A DNA stretch of 64,000 nucleotides from Pleodorina starrii (taxonomy: Eukaryota > Chlorophyta > Chlorophyceae > Chlamydomonadales > Volvocaceae): the NCBI GenBank assembly GCA_030267565.1, contig BRXU01000017.1, positions 2,574,501 to 2,638,500 on the forward strand. Direction: 5' to 3'. The notes below the pieces were generated by a model that saw only the letters and a list, made by a program, of their open reading frames with translations, was not told the origin of the DNA and did not search any database. Both the position numbers and the translations under genes were made by a program. Below, in pieces: positions 57,801 to 64,000 of the stretch; the stretch's first letter is position 1, and each line of letters starts with the position of its first letter.

Positions 57801-59558
57801 GCCGCGCCGGGGCCCCAAGGACACGGCCTGCCTCCGGGGCCGATCCTGATGGCCACCGTCCCGCAGCAGCCAGCGGGCGGGTTCAGCGGGCAGGCCGTGG
57901 GCCAGGGGGCGGCACTGGTGGCGGGCAGCGATCCGAAGCGGAGCAGCGGCGGCGGTGGCTGGCCGTCGGAGGTCAGGGCGGCCGCGCATCACGGCTACGG
58001 AGCCGCGGACGAGGTGAGCCTGGCACGGACCGCGCCGTCGCTGCCAGTCGGGCCCGCAGCCGCAAAGGTACAGCCCGCACCGGCGGAGGCGGAGGCGCAT
58101 ACGGCTGCAGATGGCGACGTAGGCCCAGGGGATCGTCGCATGGGGCAACCGCAGCAGCAGCAGCAGCAGCAGGACCTGCCGCAGCAGCAACACGCTGGCT
58201 GCGTGGTTGGGTGCGGCGGCCGCGGTGGCGGTGGCGGCGGCGTTGCGCTGGGCCCCGGCGGCTCCGGACTGGAGGCCCCGCGGCGCCAGGCCGCCAGCCT
58301 ACGCCGGCGCTCTTCCACGGCGGCAGGCGTGAGGGAGGGGGATGCGGAGGGCGAGGAGGCAGGCGGGGACGGCGGCGGGGTTGAGGGCGGGGCTGCTGCG
58401 CAAGAAGACCGGGCGGTGGCGAAGGGCGGGGGCGGTGGGGAGGATGAGGGCGTCAGGGAGGATGACGGGGCGGCGATCCTTGGCGGTGTAGCGTTGGCTG
58501 GTTTCGAAGCCGGGGCGAAGGCCGCCGCCGTCGGTGCGCCTGGCGGCGCGCGCGTGGGCGCGCCAAGGCACAATGCCCAGCAGGGCTGGCCCGCGGCGGC
58601 GGCGACGGCAGGCTCCGGCTCGCCCTTCCTGGCCCGTTGCGGCGGCCGCAGCGGCGCGCGGGGACGCTCCCAGCCGCAGATCGACGTCCACGCGACGGCG
58701 GCGGCGGCGGCGGCCGCTGACGCGGCCTTCTGCGGCTCCTTCGATTACCATTGGCGGCGGCCGACGTGCGACGGCGCGCCCGGCTGCATCGCCGCCGCGG
58801 CCGGCGGCGACGTGGGCCGCTTCCCGCGCGGATCACGTGCCGCGTCTGTGCATGGACACGGCGGCGCCGCCGCCGCCGCGGCGCTGGAACGCGCCGGCAG
58901 TAGCCGGGCCGACCCGCGGGTCGATGTCGGTCTACGGTCCGGCCTCATGTGCCGGGCCTCCACCGGCGACCGGGCCGCGTCCAGCATCTGGTACGCGCAG
59001 GCGCAGCTGCAGCGGTGCGGCGAAGGGGCCATGGCGCCCCCGCTGGGCCCTGCGGGTGACCCGTACGACACGTACGAGCACAGCGGCATCAGCGACGAAC
59101 GCGACGACAGCCGTGCGTCGGTGCGGCCGCCGGCGGGCTGGCGTTCCGGAATCCATCCGCCGACGCTGCCGATAGGCGGCGGCGGCGGCGGGGCCATGCT
59201 GGGCGGCGGCGGCGCAGCGCCGATAACGGCGATCTTTGCACGGCTTGGCAGCATGGCCGACAGCGTGTCAGCCCACGGGTTATTGCAGAGCCCGGCGGCG
59301 GCGGCGGCGGAGGGCAGCATCGGCGGCGGCGGCGGTCGCGGCGGCGGCGGCGGCTTCGGGTACGGCGCGCGCGGCGGCGGAGGCGGAGGCGGCGGTTTTG
59401 GTTATGGTTTCGGGGCGGCGCTGCCCAGCGGCTCCGTCTGCACGCTGAGCTTGGCTCGTCCGCTCTCCACGGGCTACAATTTGGACGAGCCGGACCTGTG
59501 GCGGGACGAGACGTACGCGGATCCGACCGGCGGCAGAGTCGACGGCGACCGCAGTTGA
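44571..59558 (+). CDS. Receptor-type class III nucleotide cyclase with solute-binding-like ectodomain and two cyclase modules
   Basis: Sixteen exons give about 3,442 residues: 44571-44734, 44904-44994, 45136-45639, 46186-46288, 46521-46777, 47013-47398, 47655-47918, 48292-48800, 49259-49366, 49551-49570, 49952-49991, 50346-50419, 50966-52455, 52721-52841, 53147-55200, 55415-59558. An optional extra exon (50576-50788) would add 71 residues. A signal sequence precedes a domain like family 1 solute-binding proteins (FMVYRQDVLQAMGWEAPRTW, then DDLVQLV). One span lies at about 705-728 (VALGVALTVAGLAVLVVALF). Cyclase module 1 has DIENST with Asp760 and EGDSF with Asp804, 44 apart as in class III cyclases, and RMGLHSG. 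Module 2 (TAAFAFPLDAVRWAL, RIRVGIDAGPVEWA, AAGGQVLAT) lacks the second Asp. The tail is Gln/Gly/Ala-rich. It should make cAMP or cGMP in response to an outside ligand; which one is unknown. Confidence 0.85.
46466..46499 (+). repeat. Intronic GGAGCATATCACTCCCT element, copy E (cyclase intron 4)
   Basis: TACAAAGGAGCATATCACTC continues into CCTGTCCCC and lies about 25-50 bases before the acceptor at 46520. The CAGTGACTCATT part is missing, as in copy C. Confidence 0.85.
48857..48897. repeat. TA dinucleotide run in cyclase intron 8
   Basis: An almost pure TA/AT run of about 40 bases is interrupted by single C and G. It stands out sharply against the GC-rich surroundings and is self-complementary. 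Confidence 0.95.
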
Positions 59559-61429
59559 CGGCTGTGCGCTGGAAGGGGGGCGTTGTGCGGTTGAAGGGGG
59601 CAAGGGGGGCCTTGTGCTGCCCGGCGGCAGCGGGCGTTTCCGTCCTGGGGGCATTGTAGGTGCGATGAGGGAGCGGTGGTGGAGGGGCGATGGCACGCGG
59701 AGCGAGCGGCACCGGAGACACGGAAGGAGGCAGAGGCGGAGGGAGAATGAGAAAGCGCGAGAGAAGCTTCCAGGCTGTGCTGTACTCGGGGATGTTTGGA
59801 AGACGCGCCAGAAAACGTACATAGCGATCCAATCTGCGCGCGTGCGTGTGCGTGCGTGTGCGTGCGTGTACGTGCGTGTCTGTGCGTGTGCTGTTATGTT
59901 ACAGCGGGCGACATTGGAGGCGTGTGATTGTCGTCTGCGCTGCGTTGTTGTGATTGCATTACCAGCGGAGGACAGCTGCACCTCGAGGACAGCTGCCCGG
60001 GCCTGGGTACCGTTTGTGGATGGGCATGTGGGTTGGGCATGTGAGGTGTGTCGCGGCGGCGCCGCTGCAGCTGCATTTGCATTGCGCTTTTGGTGAGATG
60101 GAAATTGAACCGACCGGACCGGACCCGACCGGACCCGACCGGGCCTTGCCTGACCCGTCATTGGCAGTGGAAATGGCCGAGCAATGACCTTTGCCAGCCA
60201 ACAGGCTGCTGACACACGCACACATGCACACAACAGGCCTGTCCGCGCTTGTGGCGCTGCGCCGCTCGCGCGTGACCTGTCGTACGTGTCGTACGCATCG
60301 TGCGTGGCCCTCGCCATCGTGCGTGGCCCTCGCCTGTTCAGCGGCAGGCGCCATTCTTGTAGAGCGCCTGGGGTCGGCGCCCGGGCACACGCCCGGGCCC
60401 GGGCACCGTGAATAAAACCCCTCCATTTGTGACGTACATGGTACGATATTAGTACGGCACTCACCACGATAGCAGTACGACACTCATCACGGACAGCGGC
60501 TTTCGCATCTCGGGAGTGTGTCGCGTCGCTGCCCTGGTTCGTTTCGCAGTTTTGGCGGAAATTCGATATTGGCTTTGGGATGCACTAGCGTTAAGCTGCG
60601 ACCTCTGTTTAATGTTACAAGAGGAATTGTCTGAAGTACAATAAAAGATGGTGTGTTGCCATGCCGGCCATCCGCGCCGCGCATGAGCGGACTGCGCATG
60701 GGACGCTGCGTGTGTCGCCAGACGACCCGCGGGGTCGGTTGATGACGGGCCGTTATCCGTTATCTATCCGTTATCTGTCCCCTGGGTGATACCGGCCGGT
60801 GGTGGGCTTGCTTGCCGCATCGCTGATGTGTGGCGGCGGGGTGTTGTTTATTTTGTGGGTTTGGTCGGCGGTGTTGCGTTTCGTTGGCTTGCCGCGTGTC
60901 GTACACGGGCAAAATACCGCACACGGTCTTTCCCTTTTATTTATTTACCGGACCCGGGACCAATTTTGGGAACCGCGTTCGGAGCCTTTCTTCCCTTTAG
61001 AGCTCTTGTGCATTCTAAATCTTGAGCACGCCGGAACTACTGAGTGCCTTGCGGGATGTGTCGGCCGCCGTCCTCCCTCCCATCCTCCCCCCCTAGGCAA
61101 AATCGCCATTGCCTCCCGGTTTTTGTTGTTGTCGTTGTTTTTGCGGTAGTGCGCCCCTGTCACCTGCTGATGGCAGTGGCATCGCTACCCCGTAAAACTG
61201 ACCGCACGGGGTATACGGTAGGGTGTATGTGGATGTGTATGTGGGGCAAAGGGGAGGGGATTTGCTTGTGTACATTTCTGGCAAGGCGGGAGGGGGTGGA
61301 GGCGCCAAGGAAAACAAGCGAATTGCGATTTGTGAAGTGATCAAGCGAAGCGAATTGTGAAGCGGAGCGAAGCTAGAAATGCGCAGGGAAGCGATGTGGG
61401 GACCTGCAGAGGACCTCCGGGGGGGACCC

Positions 61430-61456
61430 GAGTGAGTGAGTGAGTGAGTGAGTGAG
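61430..61456 (+). repeat. GAGT tetranucleotide array
   Basis: Between six and seven perfect tandem copies of GAGT in intergenic DNA. Confidence 0.95.
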
Positions 61457-61927
61457 GCTGACCAGTGACCACCGTTCACCAGACGTGCCGGTAGCCGGTA
61501 CCAGGGGACCGCGCCGCCGCCGGACCCACCCACCCACAGCGGGAGACCACACCGGCCGACACTTGTACGCGGCGGGTGGGGCTGGGGTTTGGAGAGTTCG
61601 CTGAGGTGGCGTGCACGTGCATGCCTCGTTCGTTGGTTTCTGAGCCAGCCCCGGAAGGGCGCGCGAACGTGCCGCCAGCAGCGGGGGTTTAAGGTTTTTC
61701 CTTGCAGCTCCACACCGCTCCACACAGCAGACAGCACTGCCCGCGGCCGTCACCATAAGCGGGCCACCTACCCCCCTGGGGAGGCCGGCCCCCGCTCCCA
61801 CGCGGACCCCGTTCTCAACCGGCCCCTCCCCGGAGGCGGTCAACACCCCCCAACACCCCCCCAACACACATGCACACACACGTTCCGGGGCCAGAACCTA
61901 GCGACGGTCCACCTACTGCAGGGTTCA

Positions 61928-61945
61928 TAGGGTTTTAGGGTTTTA
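61928..61945 (+). repeat. Short interstitial telomere-like motif
   Basis: TAGGGTTTTAGGGTTTTA contains two overlapping units of TTTTAGGG, the telomere repeat of Chlamydomonas-type algae. It is followed at once by CAGGG, so that the opposite strand reads TGTAA at 61948-61944. Confidence 0.7.
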
Positions 61946-61948
61946 CAG
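61944..61948 (-). terminator. Polyadenylation signal of the DNA polymerase gene
   Basis: TGTAA on the minus strand, 150 bases after the stop codon at 62098. Distance and context are good; it overlaps the telomere-like motif. Confidence 0.6.
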
Positions 61949-62097
61949 GGCATCAACGCCTCGACAGCAACGATGACTTGAGAGTTGAGAGACAGGCCGT
62001 TGCTGACTGTCGGAGCGATGGATGGGGGGGTGGCCAGCCCCACCACCCATGTCGCCACCGCAGCCAACGTGTTCCATCGCCTCAACTGCTCCCCTCT

Positions 62098-64000
62098 TCA
62101 CGCATTCCGCTCGTGCGGCTGTCTGTACGGCAGCCGCAACAACTCCGTGATATCGCGTTCCGAAGCCACCGGCCGCAGCCCCGTGCCGCCACCCTCAGCT
62201 CCAGCCCCAGCCGCGCACGCCCAAGCGGCTGCAGTCACGTTGCTGCTGCCGCTGCCCCCGCCCTCCTGCCGGCCAACCCCACCTTCAGGCCCAGGCCGCC
62301 GCCCTGGCCCCACCGCTCCTCCCCCTGCGCCCGCTGCTGCTAAAACGGGTTCTGTTGCTGTATCTGCGGCGTTGCTCTGCGTTGTGTCCTCACTGCCGCC
62401 TCCGGCGGCGGCGGCGGATGCGGCAGCGGCCCCTGCTGCTGCTGCTGCTGCTGCCTCCTGCTCCCAGGCGCCCCGTTCATGCCACCGGGGCGGCCGGAAC
62501 TCGCGGCCCTCCGAGTCGGTGGGGAGGGCCTCCTCGGGCACCAGGCGCACCCCAGAGGGAGTCGTGCGCAGCGTGGCGTGGGAGTTGGTGAACATGCTGC
62601 CCATTCCCCGGGGCGAGGGAGAGGGCAGGGGAGAGGGGAAAGGGAGGAAAGTGGAAAGGCGGCGGCGGTACGGCACCATCCGCAGTTTTCCTTGCCTTGC
62701 CTGCCGTGCCACGTACCGTAACCCCCCGCGCAAGAGAGCTGGAACCGCGTCACCCACCCACCCGCCCCCTCCGCTGCGGCATCGTTTTCATTACCTCCGT
62801 ATCCCGTACCCATCGACACACGCAACGTTCGCCTGAACGCCTGCTCGTCTGTTGCAATTCTTTATCTTGTTTACCACCTCTGCACACACACACCCGCCCA
62901 CACACCCGCCTGCACCCGCCTGCACCCAGCCACACCCACCCGCAGTTGAGCGCGTGTTGCCTCATGAAGCGCAGGTACTGCTTGCTGCCCGTCCAGCCCA
63001 CCACGGCGTACGGCCATTGGGATCCGTACGGCACAAACATGACGTCCAACCGCCGCCGCCGGCCGCTGCCCGTGATCCAGATGCACCACAAGTGGTCGTA
63101 CCGGTCCATTTGCTCCTGACCTGAGGTGGTGTGTAGTAAAGGGTTTGGCGGTTGGTGGTTGGGAGTTGGCGTGGTGGGGAATCAGAGGGGGCTCGTCCAC
63201 CTGACTGTGGGTGCTGCCCAATACGGAACCCATAATCCATTCCATATGGCAGTTGCAGCAGCAGCGTTTCCATTTTCGACTGCGTCTGTATGCCGGCCTG
63301 TCCCTCCATCTCGTTCATACCCCCCGAACCAATTGTCCAATTGGCAATCTCCTCCCCCCTTCCCCCTCCCCCACCTGCCCAACGGCCCGTGGCCACAAGC
63401 CTCCTCATAGCGTCGATGTAGCCCGCCTCTTGGTTGACCTGGTGCCGTACCCCGCACGCCATACATCGTATGTCGTACAGGTTTACGGCAGACACGGGCG
63501 GTGTGAAGAGGCAGCGCGAAGGCATATACGAGGGGTCGAGGGCGCAGATGAGCGGGCTTTGCTCAGCGGCGGCTATGTGACTCGCTGCTGCAACGCCCCG
63601 GGGGGATGCGGACGGTCACTGTGCCCGTTGACGCCGTATAGCCCCCCCGCTACCCTCGCCCCGCCCCTTCGCCCCGCCCGACCTCGCCGCGCCTCCTTGC
63701 CCCCGGCCCCCGCCCCCGAGCCCCCCGCCCCCCGCCCCCCAACCACCGCCTGCACGTCCCTTCTCCCCTTTTGTACGGCACCTGCAGCCGACAGAACCCC
63801 CGCTCCAGGGGCACCACCCGCCCCGCCGCCACCAGCCGCTGATACAACCGCACCACCAGCGGCGCACCGCCGCCGCCGCCGCCGCCATCGCCACCTGCGC
63901 CGCCCTCTGGCTCCGCGTCCCCAAATCGGGGCCGCTGGTGGTGGCGGTGGTGGCAGTGGTGGCTGTTGCCCGGGTGCGGGTGCGTTGCCAGGAAGTCCAC
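62098..64000 (-). CDS. Family X DNA polymerase (pol lambda/beta type), 3' part, cut by window edge
   Basis: Three minus-strand exons are clear: 64000-63782 (open at the edge), 63115-62940 and 62596-62098. Together they encode the end of the polymerase palm and thumb. VDFLATHP matches the strand carrying the first two metal Asp residues of pol beta/lambda. RRRRLDVMFVP carries the third. VVGWTGSKQYLRFMRQHALN, then MFTNSHATLR, EALPTDSE and the closing LLRLPYRQPHERNA follow the pol lambda C-terminus. An insertion of roughly 110 Ala/Gly-rich residues splits the LPTDSE and SERDI parts, which are adjacent in pol lambda. One or more exons between 63116 and 63781 are unresolved; a candidate frame at about 63390-63560 contains RCMACG and YIDAMRRLVATG. 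Such enzymes fill short gaps in base-excision and end-joining repair. The plant-lineage enzyme is pol lambda, so that is the likeliest identity. Confidence 0.82.

Larger units (their letters stand above)
59559..62097. other. Convergent intergenic region, cyclase and polymerase 3' ends
   Basis: No gene was recognised. Contents: a GTGCGTGC run at 59840-59890, a CCGACCGGAC-type short tandem array at about 60110-60145, an A/T-richer stretch at 60580-61150, a GAGT array near 61430 and a telomere-like motif at 61928. A 395-codon minus-strand frame over 59280-60467 is a shadow of the cyclase exon continued by chance. No TGTAA for the cyclase gene was found on the plus strand. Confidence 0.4.

Noticed and set aside
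57039..58193. 384-codon minus-strand frame with Leu/Arg runs
   Set aside because: Shadow of the CAG/GGC-rich cyclase tail exon.
59280..60467. 395-codon minus-strand frame extending past the cyclase stop
   Set aside because: Half is a cyclase shadow, the other half is simple-sequence intergenic DNA, and there is no similarity.

Overview
The window looks like nuclear DNA of a chlamydomonadalean (volvocine-type) green alga. Coding exons are strongly GC-rich. Genes carry many short GT-AG introns with long pyrimidine tracts. TGTAA polyadenylation signals, the usual form in these algae, follow several stop codons. Proteins are rich in Ala, Gly, Gln and Pro runs. One gene is a clear chloroplast-type argininosuccinate lyase (ARG7), and a telomere-like TTTTAGGG motif occurs near the right end. 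Nothing prokaryotic (operons, Shine-Dalgarno sites, CRISPR) is present. All gene models were spliced by eye: exon joins were accepted when GT-AG borders, reading phase and protein-family similarity agreed.

Layout, left to right. 1665-3699 (+): F-box protein with a Cys-rich C-terminal half. 5868-10939 (+): ARG7, 12 exons, last step of arginine synthesis. 12758-14674 (+): secreted lipid-transfer-like eight-cysteine protein with a Pro/Ala linker. 16607-17868 (-): small plastid-targeted protein with one membrane span. 18117-21469 (+): CWC25-type splicing factor. 22886-32034 (+): 18-exon TPR protein of the SRFR1/TTC13 family. 32418-39512 (+): 16-exon choline-transporter-like (CTL/SLC44) membrane protein. 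41702-44081 (-): UBC9-like SUMO E2 enzyme. 44571-59558 (+): a very large receptor-type class III nucleotide cyclase. It combines a secreted solute-binding-like domain, one membrane span, a cyclase module with both metal Asp residues, a second degenerate cyclase module and about 1,300 residues of low-complexity tail. 62098-64000 (-): 3' part of a family X DNA polymerase (pol lambda/beta type) that runs off the right edge.

The genes do not form a pathway cluster; they are ordinary neighbours in a gene-dense eukaryotic region. Two features hint at shared control: a 489-bp gap between the divergent UBC9-like and cyclase genes, and convergent 3' ends at CTL/UBC9-like and cyclase/polymerase.

The strongest unexplained signal is a short conserved block, core AGGAGCATATCACTCCCT, found five times. 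Every copy is in an intron, in the sense direction, about 35-80 bases before the 3' splice site, in four unrelated genes. Two of those introns share a second block (CCTATACGTGGAT). This could be an introner-like or MITE-like element, or an intronic splicing or regulatory module. The cyclase architecture, with a C1/C2-like pair of unequal modules behind a solute-binding-like ectodomain, is the most interesting protein.
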